From NCBI RefSeq assembly GCF_013342145.1, contig NZ_JABUQZ010000001.1:992001-1056000 (forward strand): a DNA stretch of 64,000 nucleotides, read 5' to 3'. This document shows positions 24,622-34,244 of this stretch, piece after piece (the stretch's first letter is position 1; every line of letters starts with the position of its first letter). The notes beneath the pieces were generated by a model. The model did not search any database. It saw nothing but the letters and a program-made list of their open reading frames with translations, and was not told where the DNA came from. Source of the DNA: Haloterrigena gelatinilytica (GTDB taxonomy: Archaea > Halobacteriota > Halobacteria > Halobacteriales > Natrialbaceae). Made by a program: the position numbers and the translations under genes.

Positions 24622-26169
24622 ATGAGCCAGACAACGCAACCATCGTTCACGGAGATAGCCGAGCGGAACCCGCTGGCTCACCCGACGGCGACGTCGATCC
24701 AGCTGTTCGACTACTCGCTGCCGCCGGGCCCGCACCTCAAAGAGTTCTACAACTCGCTGTGGAAGGCGGTCGACCCGGATTTTCCATACGCACCGACGAA
24801 AGTCGCTCGCCTGCTGCCTCGAGGACACGGCAAGTCCGAGGGCGCCGGCGTCGTGTTCCCGACGTGGGCGATCCTCGACAACCCGGGGATCCGCGTCGCG
24901 ATCATCGGGAAGACAGCGGGCCTCGCCGACGAGCGTTCCTCGAAGGTGGTCGACGCGGTTGAGACCTACGCGCCGATGTTCGGTGTCGAGCTCGAGAACG
25001 TCGCCGGCACACAGCTGACGACGGCCGCGAACACGCATAAGGAACCGACGATCTCAGCGTACGGCCTGGAGTCGAACCTCACGGGCCGGCACTTCGACGT
25101 GATCGTTTGGGACGACATCGCGGAGTGGGACAACCAGCGCACGGAGACACAGCGCCGGAACGTTCGGGAGTACTTCCAGGACTACGAGAAGAACCTGATC
25201 GATCCGGACTGCGTCCTCGAATGCGGCGGCGTCCAGGCGATGATCGGCACCCGGAAGCACCCGAGCGACTTGTACGCGACCGAGATCCTCTCGAGTGCGA
25301 CGTGGGACTGTAAGGCGGCGACTGCAATCCACGAGGACGACTGGCCGCTCGTCGAGGAGCGTGCCTGGAGCGTCCGCGGCGACGACGGTGTGATCTACGA
25401 CGACGTCGGCGACCTTCCGGCGGACGTCAACCTCGCGAACAACGGCGTGATCCCGGATCGGGATATGACCGTGCTCTGGCCAGAGCACAAGCCGGCATCC
25501 GAGCTGCTATTCGACATCGTCGACGGCGATGACAGCACGCCGATCTGGCGCCGGGAGAACCAGCAGGATCCGAACGCGCTCGCCGGCAGCGTGTTCAAAA
25601 GCGAGTGGCTGACCTACGTCGACGATCTCCCAAAACCTCGAGTAGCGTTCCGGTGGTACGCTGGGATGGACCTCGGGCTCGTCGAGGACCTCCAGCAAGC
25701 CGCGCAGGACGACACCGACTGGACGGCACTCGCTGTGGTCGCGTGGGATGACGACATCGGGCGTGGGTACCTGACGAAACTCGAGCGAGTGCGCGGCCTC
25801 TCAGTCAAGGAATCGGCCGACTGGGCCGTCGGACAGCTTGACGGCATCGACGTCGACGGGATGTTCGTCGAGCAGAACGCGAACCGCGGTGTTGCCCAGC
25901 GCCTTCGCGACGAGTCACCGATCCCGGCGGAAGGCGACACCTCGAGTGGCGATAAAGAGGAGCGGATCCACAACCTGTCGGCAGACTTCGAGTCCGATAC
26001 GCTTCGGATCGTCGGCGATCCGACCGACGACAAGTGGTACAACTTCGAGGTCAACGAGTGGCTGCAGTTCCCGAACGCGAGTCACGACGACCGCCTTGAC
26101 GCGATCGAGATCGCGATGCGGCACATCGACGCTGAGGACAACGAGGATCCGTTCATCGTTTCTCGATAA
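24622..26169 (+). CDS. terL: terminase large subunit
   Basis: 515 residues; packages DNA into proheads by ATP hydrolysis and cuts it. ATPase: Walker A LLPRGHGKSEG (about residue 67) and Walker B FDVIVWDDIAEWD (about 160). RNase H-like nuclease: GMDLGLVED (about 348), MFVEQNANRG (about 414) and ASHDDRLDAIEIA (about 488) supply the acidic metal ligands. Length is normal. 2 bp from the portal gene. Confidence 0.93.
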   Translation: MSQTTQPSFTEIAERNPLAHPTATSIQLFDYSLPPGPHLKEFYNSLWKAVDPDFPYAPTKVARLLPRGHGKSEGAGVVFPTWAILDNPGIRVAIIGKTAGLADERSSKVVDAVETYAPMFGVELENVAGTQLTTAANTHKEPTISAYGLESNLTGRHFDVIVWDDIAEWDNQRTETQRRNVREYFQDYEKNLIDPDCVLECGGVQAMIGTRKHPSDLYATEILSSATWDCKAATAIHEDDWPLVEERAWSVRGDDGVIYDDVGDLPADVNLANNGVIPDRDMTVLWPEHKPASELLFDIVDGDDSTPIWRRENQQDPNALAGSVFKSEWLTYVDDLPKPRVAFRWYAGMDLGLVEDLQQAAQDDTDWTALAVVAWDDDIGRGYLTKLERVRGLSVKESADWAVGQLDGIDVDGMFVEQNANRGVAQRLRDESPIPAEGDTSSGDKEERIHNLSADFESDTLRIVGDPTDDKWYNFEVNEWLQFPNASHDDRLDAIEIAMRHIDAEDNEDPFIVSR

Positions 26170-26171
26170 CC

Positions 26172-27704
26172 ATGAAACTGCCAAACCTACTTTCGCGCTC
26201 CGATAGCGGCGACGATGAGGAACTCAAAGAGCAGCACGCCGAGGACCTCGAGCCTCGAGGCGAGTCACGCCAGGGCGTCGGGAGCTTCGTCGTCTCACGA
26301 ACCCGCCGCCACGAGACCGATCCTCGAACGCGGTATCTTCGATCGGAGATCGAGACCGACGTCGAGGACGCGCCAACCGTCCTCGGTGAGTACCATCGGG
26401 AGTTCTACGTGGAGTTCGCCCTCGGCCAGGCCGCTCTCACGCTGTTCGACCTTTCGGTGTCCGAACCGGGCTGGTCGGTTCGTGCTGAGATCGACGGCGA
26501 TAAAGACGAGGATATGACACAGGCCCTCGAAACGTGGGGTCGCAACTGTGCGATCCACGCCGGCGAGAGCGGCCAGGACATCATGACGATTGTCTCGAAG
26601 TGCCCCTCGCATCGGCGGTCAAAGGGAACGCTGTTCGTCGAAAAGGTCCGCTCGAGCGAGAGCGAGCTCGCGGCGGTGATGATGCTCGATCCGTCGACGA
26701 TGAGCATCTACAAGCGCGACGATCAGAACCTCGTCGTCCAACCGAACGATCCCGTCGACGGCGACCACCCAACCACACCGAACGGCGATGCAGCGGCGTA
26801 CGTCCAGTACGACGGCCACGCGACCAAAGACGAGATCCCGTTCGCCGCGGACGACATAATCAAGCTCGCCTACAACGTCCCCGAGGGCCAGGCCTGGGGG
26901 ACGATGATCTGGCGGGCGATCCGCGAGAACATCCGTCGGTTCCAGAAGATTAAACGTGACCGTGGTGCGTCGATCCGGCTCACCGGGTGGCCGCACCTGA
27001 TCTACGGCCTCGAGGGCGCGACCCAAGAGCAGGCCCAGAAGCTTGCTGATGCTCATGATGAGGGGGATCTCCAGGCCAACGAGGGACCGAAAGACGACGA
27101 CGAGTCCTCGAGTTCGCGCGTCGGCCGGACCGACTACGTCAACCACCAGGTCAACGTCGAGGAGGTCTCGCCGGACGTCCCGGACGTCAACGACGCGATC
27201 ATGGACGAGATCGAGGAGATCTTCTCGGTGATGCCGGTCTCGAAGCCGATGGTCGCCTACGCGCAGGATATCAACCAGTGGGTGATCGAACCACTCGACC
27301 GGCGTGACGATCTCCTCGTCGACGACGAACGGCGCTACCTCGAGGATAAGTGGGAGCCCCTATTCCGCGAGAAGGCCGACGAGCTCGCCGGCGGCACCTA
27401 CGAGGGCGAGGTTCGCTGGCGGATCGAGCAACCCCAGGACGAGAACCCACTCAAGCGCGAGGACTTCGATCCCGAACGCCTCCTCAACCTCGTGCGGGCG
27501 CATAACGAGTGGCCGGACGCGAAGTTCCCGATGGAGCTGTTCTACCACTACGCAGGCATGGATCGCGAGAAGTGGGAGGAAACGGTCGACGATGCGGCCG
27601 TCGAGCGCGCCCAGGAGATCGTTGCCCAGGCGCAAGCCGAGGACGAGGAGTCGAACGACGAGAATGGTGGCGAGGACGACCTCGAGGATGACAACGGCGA
27701 GTAA
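26172..27704 (+). CDS. portal protein
   Basis: 510 residues between TerL and the gpF-like gene, the fixed place of the portal. Features fit: N-terminal disordered acidic part, then mixed alpha/beta (EYHREFYVEFALGQAALTLF), a central helical zone (WRAIRENIRRFQKIKRDRGA), and a very acidic C-terminus. The portal forms the dodecameric DNA gate and binds TerL. Ends with TAATG overlap to the next gene. Confidence 0.85.
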   Translation: MKLPNLLSRSDSGDDEELKEQHAEDLEPRGESRQGVGSFVVSRTRRHETDPRTRYLRSEIETDVEDAPTVLGEYHREFYVEFALGQAALTLFDLSVSEPGWSVRAEIDGDKDEDMTQALETWGRNCAIHAGESGQDIMTIVSKCPSHRRSKGTLFVEKVRSSESELAAVMMLDPSTMSIYKRDDQNLVVQPNDPVDGDHPTTPNGDAAAYVQYDGHATKDEIPFAADDIIKLAYNVPEGQAWGTMIWRAIRENIRRFQKIKRDRGASIRLTGWPHLIYGLEGATQEQAQKLADAHDEGDLQANEGPKDDDESSSSRVGRTDYVNHQVNVEEVSPDVPDVNDAIMDEIEEIFSVMPVSKPMVAYAQDINQWVIEPLDRRDDLLVDDERRYLEDKWEPLFREKADELAGGTYEGEVRWRIEQPQDENPLKREDFDPERLLNLVRAHNEWPDAKFPMELFYHYAGMDREKWEETVDDAAVERAQEIVAQAQAEDEESNDENGGEDDLEDDNGE

Positions 27705-28543
27705 TGCCCTCCGAAGACCCGACGCAATCGACCACCCGACGCAGAAAGTGGACTGGTCGCTTCAACAAGCGCTACGAGGCGATCGTCGGTGCGCTCAACG
27801 ACGAGTTCCGCGGCGGGTCGGAGTTCCGCCCCCAGAACGACGTCGAGGAGTCGCTTCAGACGGCCGACTTCCGCGAGTGGTTCGAGCAGCAACTCGACGA
27901 CGAGGTCGTCGAACCGCTTCCAAGCCGTGCGGTCCGTAATGGCGCACACTACACGGCCGACTACGTCGACGAGTTCTATCGAACCGGGCTCCGGCTCGCC
28001 GACGAGGACATCCGGCAGGCCGGCGCGGATATCCCGGACGTCTCGCCGGCGGTCGTCGCCTCGAGTGACATTCACCAGAAGAAGCTCCGCGGCGAGTACG
28101 TCGAGGTCTATCAGGAACTCGAGGACATCGCCCGCGAGACTGGACGGCAGGCGACACGGGAGTACCGCGGCGCTGTCGCCGGCAGCGAAACCCTGGCGGC
28201 GACGCTCTCGGCGCTGAAGGACCGCGTCCGGAAGGTCGGCGAGAGCCGAACCAAGAACCTCGCACACTCCTACGGCACACGGATCGTCAACGACGCGATC
28301 GTCGAACGTGCTGCCGAGCTCGGCGTTGAACAGATCGGCGTCGACGTCGAGACGGACATCACGATCGACGGTGAGCCCCTCGAGCAGTGGCAGGCCGTCT
28401 TGGACGAGGTGACCTGCGATCAGTGCCGGGCGCTCCACGGCAACGCCTACAAAGTGAGCGAGATCCGGAGCGGCGACGCTCCGAGACCGGTCGACGACAC
28501 GCACGCCTACTGCCGTTGCAGATATATCATAGTAGAGATATGA
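27704..28543 (+). CDS. Mu gpF-like / SPP1 gp7-like head morphogenesis protein
   Basis: 279 residues. The C-terminus holds the signature of the phage head morphogenesis domain: CDQCRALHGNAYKV, followed by DDTHAYCRCRYIIVE, with Cys and His spaced for a metal. N-terminal part is helical. These minor head proteins associate with the portal during prohead assembly. Confidence 0.88.
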   Translation: MPSEDPTQSTTRRRKWTGRFNKRYEAIVGALNDEFRGGSEFRPQNDVEESLQTADFREWFEQQLDDEVVEPLPSRAVRNGAHYTADYVDEFYRTGLRLADEDIRQAGADIPDVSPAVVASSDIHQKKLRGEYVEVYQELEDIARETGRQATREYRGAVAGSETLAATLSALKDRVRKVGESRTKNLAHSYGTRIVNDAIVERAAELGVEQIGVDVETDITIDGEPLEQWQAVLDEVTCDQCRALHGNAYKVSEIRSGDAPRPVDDTHAYCRCRYIIVEI

Positions 28544-30183
28544 CACAACACGATACCGAACTGCGAGAACAGCTAGCTCCAGCTGAAAGCGGCGGTGCGG
28601 CCGTTGCCGAACCGTCGGATACCGGCACGACCGTCCGGATCAACCCAATTCCCGAGGGTGAACGGACGGTCGGACATCGGCCCGGATCCGAAGACGACGA
28701 GGTCGCGATCTGGGATCCCGAGCCGATGAAGGAGGCCGTTGAGAGCGGCGCTCTAGATGGCTCGACGATCGTCAAAGGCCGCGCCGGGAAGAACCCACAC
28801 TATGGCTTCGACGAGCAGGTCGCTGCCGACGACGTCCTCGGGAAGGTCGAGAAGTGGGAGTACGAGGACGGCGTCGGCCCCGTCGGGAAAGCTCAGCTCG
28901 CCGACGAAGGGATCGCCGACCGCATCGAACTCGACCTCCTGGACGTCTCAGGCGACTGGCTTCGTCGCCTCGGCGAGTACGACGACGAACGTGGCGGCAA
29001 GCCTGTCGAGGAGGTGCTCGGCCTCCCTCGAGTGACCGTCGTCGAACGCGGCGCGTCGAACGCCTCGATCGACCTCGAGCCCGAGACGGCCGAGGCGCTG
29101 GGCTACAATCCCGATGCGCCGGACGTCGGCCAGGAGCAACATGCGGACACACTCACACCGGCGCCGCCGGACGGCTGGGTTGACTTCTACGATCAGCTGA
29201 CCGCCGGCGACGCCGTCGCAGTCTCGGGCGCGTACTACTCGGACGGCGACTACTACGTCTCGATCCACCCGGAGGGCGATGCCCTCGAGGAGCCCGACCC
29301 GTCGCTCGGCGAGGCGATTGCGACGCTCGGCCCGTTCCCGGCTGATCGGAGCGAGGGCTCGATCACGCTCCCACTTGAGGAGCCGATTGAGCAGTCCCAG
29401 ACGCTCCATGCTGTCCTCCGGGAGGCCGACGACGGCGCCGGCGACCCGATCGAGATCGACGGTCGGCATGTCATGAATGGCGCGGTCGTCCGGGTCGCGG
29501 ATCCGGAGGGCGAGGCCGAGTATCTCGCCGATCCGGACGCATCGAACAAAACGATAGGGGCGGCAACCGGCACCTCGCCGGACACCCCAGCGGACACCAC
29601 CGATCCAACAGATATGGGATCCAACGACAACGAACTACGAGAACAGCTGGCCGAGGTCCGAGACGAGCGCGACGAGCTCGAGGACGACAAGTCCGACCTC
29701 GAGGAGCAGCTGGCCGAGAAGAACAGCACGATCGAGGACTACGAGGACCGCATCGACGAGCTCGAGGAGGAAGTCGGTCCGATCAAGGAGCTCCTCGCCG
29801 AGATCGCTGTCGGCGACCAGCCACTCGACCCTGATCGGATCGCTGAGACTCACGACACCGAGGAACTCGTCGAGATGCTCGCCGGCGACGTCGAGGAGGA
29901 CGACCTCTCCTACTCGGAGAAAGTCAAGGAACAGCTTGCGGCGCCACTGTCGCCGCGTGGCCAGGGCGAAGAGGAGAGTGGCCCCGATCTCGGCGACGTC
30001 GACTCCGAACAGGTCGAGCAGCTCGCTGGAAGCGTCCTCTCGCTCTCCGACATGCAGCGGATCCACAACGAGGACATCTCTCGTCGAGAGTACCTCCAGC
30101 GCGAGTACGACGTCGACCCCGCGCAGTACAACTCCGAGCCGGCGCTCCGTGACGCGATCGGCGAGAACGGAGGTGCGAGCTAA
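28540..30183 (+). CDS. prohead protease-like/scaffold fusion protein
   Basis: 547 residues from the ATGA-coupled ATG 28540. Residues about 100-200 (EYEDGVGPVGKAQLADEGIA..RVTVVERGASNASIDL) resemble the capsid-maturation protease fold; a second beta-rich domain follows (about 205-320). From residue 359 a coiled-coil scaffold begins (NELREQLAEVRDERDELEDD), ending in an acidic helical tail that may bind the capsid protein. Catalytic Ser/His are not certain, so the protease label is by position and partial resemblance. Confidence 0.65.
   Translation: MTQHDTELREQLAPAESGGAAVAEPSDTGTTVRINPIPEGERTVGHRPGSEDDEVAIWDPEPMKEAVESGALDGSTIVKGRAGKNPHYGFDEQVAADDVLGKVEKWEYEDGVGPVGKAQLADEGIADRIELDLLDVSGDWLRRLGEYDDERGGKPVEEVLGLPRVTVVERGASNASIDLEPETAEALGYNPDAPDVGQEQHADTLTPAPPDGWVDFYDQLTAGDAVAVSGAYYSDGDYYVSIHPEGDALEEPDPSLGEAIATLGPFPADRSEGSITLPLEEPIEQSQTLHAVLREADDGAGDPIEIDGRHVMNGAVVRVADPEGEAEYLADPDASNKTIGAATGTSPDTPADTTDPTDMGSNDNELREQLAEVRDERDELEDDKSDLEEQLAEKNSTIEDYEDRIDELEEEVGPIKELLAEIAVGDQPLDPDRIAETHDTEELVEMLAGDVEEDDLSYSEKVKEQLAAPLSPRGQGEEESGPDLGDVDSEQVEQLAGSVLSLSDMQRIHNEDISRREYLQREYDVDPAQYNSEPALRDAIGENGGAS
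29614..30183 (+). CDS. nested scaffold protein, internal start
   Basis: An in-frame ATG at 29614 opens MGSNDNELREQLAEV, closely resembling the start of the parent gene MTQHDTELREQLAP. The 189-residue product would be a free scaffold, as in lambda C/Nu3. The start is inferred; no strong ribosome site is seen. Confidence 0.45.
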   Translation: MGSNDNELREQLAEVRDERDELEDDKSDLEEQLAEKNSTIEDYEDRIDELEEEVGPIKELLAEIAVGDQPLDPDRIAETHDTEELVEMLAGDVEEDDLSYSEKVKEQLAAPLSPRGQGEEESGPDLGDVDSEQVEQLAGSVLSLSDMQRIHNEDISRREYLQREYDVDPAQYNSEPALRDAIGENGGAS

Positions 30184-30641
30184 TGGCGTCCGGTGACCTC
30201 TCGCTGTTCGAGCCTGGCGACCGACCGACTGTCACGCTCGTTGCCGACTCGAGCGGGAACGTTCCCGATCTGAACGACTTCGTCGAGCTCACGGGTGAGA
30301 ACGCCCAGCACGCCGAGGTTTCGGTCGTCGAGAACGCCGGCGCCGGCGTCGCAACCGTCGCTCGTCTCCCCGATGAGTACGATCCCAACGCGAGCTACAG
30401 TGCCGGCGACGTCATTGGTGAGGCAACCGTCCTGCTCCGGCATCCCGTCGACTGGGTAACACCGTCGGATGGGACCGACCTCTCGCCGGGCGACCTCGTC
30501 GTCTCGGACGCTGGCGGTACCGTGGCGGCCTACGATTCGGCTGGCGGTGATACCGCCGATATGATCGTTGGTCCGGTCTGGACGACCATCGCGAAGGGAA
30601 ACTACACGGCCGGCAAGGTGGCCGTCGTCCGTCGCAACTAG
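30183..30641 (+). CDS. capsid decoration/stabilisation protein-like
   Basis: 152 residues, beta-rich, with a lambda gpD- or DUF2190-like pattern (FVELTGENAQHAEVSVV, GDVIGEATVLLRHPVDWV). It lies between scaffold and major capsid gene, where decoration proteins are found. Overlaps the upstream stop (TAATG). Confidence 0.6.
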   Translation: MASGDLSLFEPGDRPTVTLVADSSGNVPDLNDFVELTGENAQHAEVSVVENAGAGVATVARLPDEYDPNASYSAGDVIGEATVLLRHPVDWVTPSDGTDLSPGDLVVSDAGGTVAAYDSAGGDTADMIVGPVWTTIAKGNYTAGKVAVVRRN

Positions 30642-30686
30642 GAACCGTCCCTGCAACTGCATCCATACAACTACTAATACCTACAC

Positions 30687-31820
30687 ATGTCGCGAGTTAC
30701 CTTCCAGAACACGGATGGTCTGACGCCGGAAGTGCTGCGGAACACGATGGTCGAGACCATCAACCAGATGGATCGCATCAACGTCAGCAACGACGAGGGC
30801 TACGCCTCGGCGCTGACGGTCTTCCCGATGGTGAACATGAACGCCCCCAAGGAAGGGTACTACACCTTCGGCGGCGTCTCCGGCGGGATGCCCGCCGCAG
30901 CGCCGGACGCCGAGTCGCCGCTGGGCGCGCTGACGCTCCCCTCGAAGACGAGCTACGACACTCACTCCTACAAGCGAAAAGTCAATCCCAAAAAGGAGCT
31001 CGAGGCTGAACTCGACTCGGCCAACGCTCCGTTCTCGCTGTTCAACTACGGCGCGAGCTACCTCAACGCGGAGACGTTCATCCGCCGCGAGATCGTCACC
31101 TGGCGTGGCGACGAGAACATCGACGGCCTGATCGGCCCCAACGGCGCCGACCCGCACCCGGACATCGAATCCGAGGGCAACGCCTACACGTCGCTCACTA
31201 GCTGGGACGATCACGCAGGAGCGACGCCCTACCAGGACGTCCTCGACATCGCGCACAACATCAAGACGCAGGGCCGGTTCATGGGCAACGAGAACCGCCC
31301 GCCGCTGTTCGCCGGTCCAGACGTCATCCGTGATCTCCGACTCAACGAGGACCTTCAGGACCGCCTCGGGATCACTCGAGACACCACGCTCAACACGGCC
31401 GACATCTCCGGGCTCATGAGCGACGATATCTCTAGCATCCGTGAGGTCGCGGTGCAGGTCCCGCGGACGAACGCCAACGGCGAGTTCATCGATGAGGAAG
31501 ACAACGTCGTCGATGAGGCCGAGGACGCCGTCATGGACAACATTCTCGAGCCGTACGACCCGGACTCGGGCACCAAGAATCGAAACATCGTGATCGGAAT
31601 GCCCGGCGTCGAGTCTGCGTTCATGCCGTGGTACCTGAACAAGCTCACCCAGCTGGCTGATCAGGCGCCGATGACGTCGTCGCTCTCTGTCGACTCCGAG
31701 CGCGGGTTCCTGACCCAGATGTGGAACGACGACGACCCGATCTCGACGTACATGGCCGCCAAGCAGGACATCGGCTTCCACCTGCGACGGCCACAGAACT
31801 GGGCGGTCGCTCAGGTGTAA
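30687..31820 (+). CDS. major capsid protein (HK97 fold)
   Basis: 377 residues located after scaffold and decoration genes. E-loop-like region around KKELEAELDSANAP, spine helix SWDDHAGATPYQDVLDIAHN, and a C-terminal P-domain ending MAAKQDIGFHLRRPQNWAVA, typical of haloarchaeal tailed-virus capsid proteins. A 45-bp gap with an A/T-rich stretch (CTACTAATACCTACAC) precedes the ATG, so an extra promoter is possible. Confidence 0.88.
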   Translation: MSRVTFQNTDGLTPEVLRNTMVETINQMDRINVSNDEGYASALTVFPMVNMNAPKEGYYTFGGVSGGMPAAAPDAESPLGALTLPSKTSYDTHSYKRKVNPKKELEAELDSANAPFSLFNYGASYLNAETFIRREIVTWRGDENIDGLIGPNGADPHPDIESEGNAYTSLTSWDDHAGATPYQDVLDIAHNIKTQGRFMGNENRPPLFAGPDVIRDLRLNEDLQDRLGITRDTTLNTADISGLMSDDISSIREVAVQVPRTNANGEFIDEEDNVVDEAEDAVMDNILEPYDPDSGTKNRNIVIGMPGVESAFMPWYLNKLTQLADQAPMTSSLSVDSERGFLTQMWNDDDPISTYMAAKQDIGFHLRRPQNWAVAQV

Positions 31821-31822
31821 CC

Positions 31823-32170
31823 ATGGCTGAGCTATACTGGCCCCGTTCGACGACCTTCCTCGGACGTGACCAGCAGTACGCTGGTCCCGAGGTCCACGAC
31901 GTTCCCGACGAGCTCGAGGAGAAGTTCCGCGCCCGCGGCTGGGAAGATCCGCCCGAGGAGGGCAACGAGAGCGAGGACGTCGAGGAGTCGGACGAGGACT
32001 ACCAGACTCTCGATCCCTCAGAGTACACGGTTGCCGAGCTCGAGAACGAGCTGGAGACCGGCGACTTCGATGCTACTCTCGATGAGATCGAGGAGGCTGA
32101 GAAGGCGCAGAAAGATCGCGACGGCGCCCTCGAGGCGATCGCCAACCGACGCGAACAACTCGAGGAGTAA
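31823..32170 (+). CDS. acidic head-completion/connector protein
   Basis: 115 residues from ATG 31823. N-terminal basic and aromatic AELYWPRSTTFLGRDQ, then very acidic, with a LEM/HeH-like helix pair (YTVAELENELETGDFDATLD). Similar genes follow capsid genes in siphoviruses. Confidence 0.6.
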   Translation: MAELYWPRSTTFLGRDQQYAGPEVHDVPDELEEKFRARGWEDPPEEGNESEDVEESDEDYQTLDPSEYTVAELENELETGDFDATLDEIEEAEKAQKDRDGALEAIANRREQLEE

Positions 32171-32176
32171 CCCCCC

Positions 32177-32611
32177 ATGAGTACGAACGAGGATCACTAC
32201 GCCGACGTCCAGGACGTCCGCGACGAGCTCCACGCCGAGGGATGGGATCCGACAGGCCTCTCCGACGAGTACATCATCCGCCGGCTCGAGCGACGAGCGG
32301 CTCCGATCGTCGAGAACGAACTCGCCGACGGTAACCCTGAGTGGAAGCTCCCGATCCTCGAGGCGCTGCTCGCCGGCCACTACATCCTCGCCTCTGGGAA
32401 CGACGACGTCCGTCAGATCAACCGCAAGTCCGACGCCGACGGTTCGACTGCGAACTACCAGGGCGATCTCGGCGAGCAAGGGCTTCGCGGGACGACCCTC
32501 GGCCAGCAGGCGATCGAGGAGGACGACAGCGGCGTCCTCGCTGACCGGGCTGCGACAGTCGACGACCCCGAAGGCGACGAGCCGTTCTGGTTCGTCTCCC
32601 GGAGCGCCTAA
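32177..32611 (+). CDS. head-tail connector (adaptor) protein
   Basis: 144 residues. Helical N-terminus YADVQDVRDELHAEGWDPTG, then IIRRLERRAAPIVENELA, matching the gp6-like adaptor layout that sits under the portal. Position supports it. Confidence 0.65.
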   Translation: MSTNEDHYADVQDVRDELHAEGWDPTGLSDEYIIRRLERRAAPIVENELADGNPEWKLPILEALLAGHYILASGNDDVRQINRKSDADGSTANYQGDLGEQGLRGTTLGQQAIEEDDSGVLADRAATVDDPEGDEPFWFVSRSA

Positions 32612-32614
32612 TTC

Positions 32615-33022
32615 ATGAACGAAAATTCCACGATCACTGTCTTGGCCTACACCGAGACCGGTGAGACCGAGGACGACGGCATGGGCGGCACCCAGCCGAT
32701 CGAGGACTGGGTCGTGATCGCCGAGGAGATCCCTGCCCGCTACTCCCCCGAGGGTAAAACGATCGTCGACGAGGACTCCGGCGAGCGCATCCAAGACACC
32801 GCTTTCGTTTCGATCCACCCGCGCCACATCGGCGAGATCGCCGGCGACGGTACCTACCTGCTTGACGATCGGCTCCGTCCAGGCGTCGATCGTCGCGTTG
32901 ATCTCCATCGTGGCGATCGCGAACCTCGCCGGCGATCGATCAAAAGCGTCGCCGAGGTGCTGGGCCCGAACGGTCGCGTCCCGAGTGCGGTTCGACTCGA
33001 GCTCGAGGTGGTCACATCGTGA
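32615..33022 (+). CDS. head closure/neck protein
   Basis: 135 residues, beta-barrel-like (STITVLAYTETGETEDDG..IPARYSPEGKTIVDEDSGE), ending SVAEVLGPNGRV..LELEV as in stopper proteins. The stretch RRVDLHRGDREPRRRS is unusually basic and could reflect a sequence change, but the frame stays open. Overlaps the next gene by GTGA. Confidence 0.6.
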   Translation: MNENSTITVLAYTETGETEDDGMGGTQPIEDWVVIAEEIPARYSPEGKTIVDEDSGERIQDTAFVSIHPRHIGEIAGDGTYLLDDRLRPGVDRRVDLHRGDREPRRRSIKSVAEVLGPNGRVPSAVRLELEVVTS

Positions 33023-33393
33023 TCTCTTTCAACTGGAAGAGCGGCCAGGGACCAGACGCGCTCGTCGAGGACCTCGAGACGTTCAAGGACGAGTTCTTCG
33101 GCCGCCTTGAGGACGATGTCGAAACGACAGTCGACGAGGCCGTCGAGGAGGCCCAGTCCCGTGCTCGTGTGGACACTGGCGAGCTCCGCGACTCGATCCG
33201 AAACAAAGTCGAGCAGATGACCGGCAAGATCGTCGCGCACCTGATCGCCGGCGCTGAGCACAGCGCCTACAACGAATTCGGGACGATCTACATGAGCGCC
33301 CAGCCGATGATTCGGCCGGCACTGCGGAAGGTCGAGCAGGATCTCGTCGATCGGATCACCAAAAGCTGGGATCAGGCCGCTCGAGCTCTTTGA
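33019..33393 (+). CDS. HK97 gp10-like tail-completion protein
   Basis: 124 residues. Signature ARVDTGELRDSIRNKV followed by HSAYNEFGTIYMSAQPMIRP, which is diagnostic for the HK97 gp10 family linking neck and tail. GTG start coupled to the upstream stop. Confidence 0.85.
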   Translation: MISFNWKSGQGPDALVEDLETFKDEFFGRLEDDVETTVDEAVEEAQSRARVDTGELRDSIRNKVEQMTGKIVAHLIAGAEHSAYNEFGTIYMSAQPMIRPALRKVEQDLVDRITKSWDQAARAL

Positions 33394-33395
33394 TC

Positions 33396-33878
33396 ATGCC
33401 ACACTCAGACAACGAGGCCGGCCTCACACAGGCAGCGCTCACGGATCTCCGAAGCTACGGCCCACTGCTCGAGGCGCTCGGCGACGGCGACTCTCCGGGC
33501 GATGCAACCGAGCAGATCCGGACCCCGCTTACCGCCCCCGATCCCGACGATATCCCGCCGGCACTGCTGATCATCGACGTCCAGGCCGTCGCCTCGGCGG
33601 ATCGTGGCGGCGCCGTCCTCGTCGACTACGAGGTCGAAGCCGGGCTCACCGTCACCGCCGGTTGGATCGAGGGCAACCGACCGGGCCCGAACCCCGAGAT
33701 CGCGTTCTCCCGGATCCTTGACGCCGTCAGTGAGCGAGCGAATGTCGGCTTTGGAGTCGACCACCTCGCACTCTCTGACGCGGGCACTGGCGGTGGGTCG
33801 GGCGTCCTCGAGTCGCCGATGGAGGCCGGGGAGAAGGGTGCCGCTCGGCTGTGGCAGTTCGAGCAGTCCCGCAACTAA
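33396..33878 (+). CDS. tail terminator-like protein
   Basis: 160 residues; alpha/beta with LLIIDVQAVASADRGGAVLV and an ISF-type helix (SRILDAVSERANVGFG). Position between gp10-like and tube genes matches the tail terminator that caps the tube. Confidence 0.6.
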   Translation: MPHSDNEAGLTQAALTDLRSYGPLLEALGDGDSPGDATEQIRTPLTAPDPDDIPPALLIIDVQAVASADRGGAVLVDYEVEAGLTVTAGWIEGNRPGPNPEIAFSRILDAVSERANVGFGVDHLALSDAGTGGGSGVLESPMEAGEKGAARLWQFEQSRN

Positions 33879-33880
33879 CC

Positions 33881-34204
33881 ATGTCAGTCTACAGAAACCA
33901 GAAAGGAACGCTGTCGTGGGCCGGCTCTGACCGCGCCTACCGCCGCGGCGAGATCATCGTCGATCCGCCCGAGCACATCCTCGAGAAGTTCGGCGACGAC
34001 TTCGAGCGCCTCGACGATCCCAAGACGGGCGCGATCGACCGCGACATCCTCGAGGGCCTCAAGTATCGCACGCTGCAGCGGATCGCAGCGAGCGATCTCT
34101 ACGACGCCGTCGACGGGAACTCGACGAAGGCGGCGATCCTCGAGGCCGTCAGCGCCGGCGGCAATGAAGGCGATGACAGCGAAGGCGAACCGACCGACGA
34201 GTAA
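33881..34204 (+). CDS. small tail-associated protein
   Basis: 107 residues: SVYRNQKGTLSWAGSDRAYR, RGEIIVDPPEHILEKFGDDF, then a helical Rho-N/LEM-like end (RIAASDLYDAVDGNSTKAAI). Family unknown; conserved place before the tube gene. Confidence 0.5.
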   Translation: MSVYRNQKGTLSWAGSDRAYRRGEIIVDPPEHILEKFGDDFERLDDPKTGAIDRDILEGLKYRTLQRIAASDLYDAVDGNSTKAAILEAVSAGGNEGDDSEGEPTDE

Positions 34205-34244
34205 CCGCCCCGATCCCGGATAGCGATCGGACCGACAACACGCT

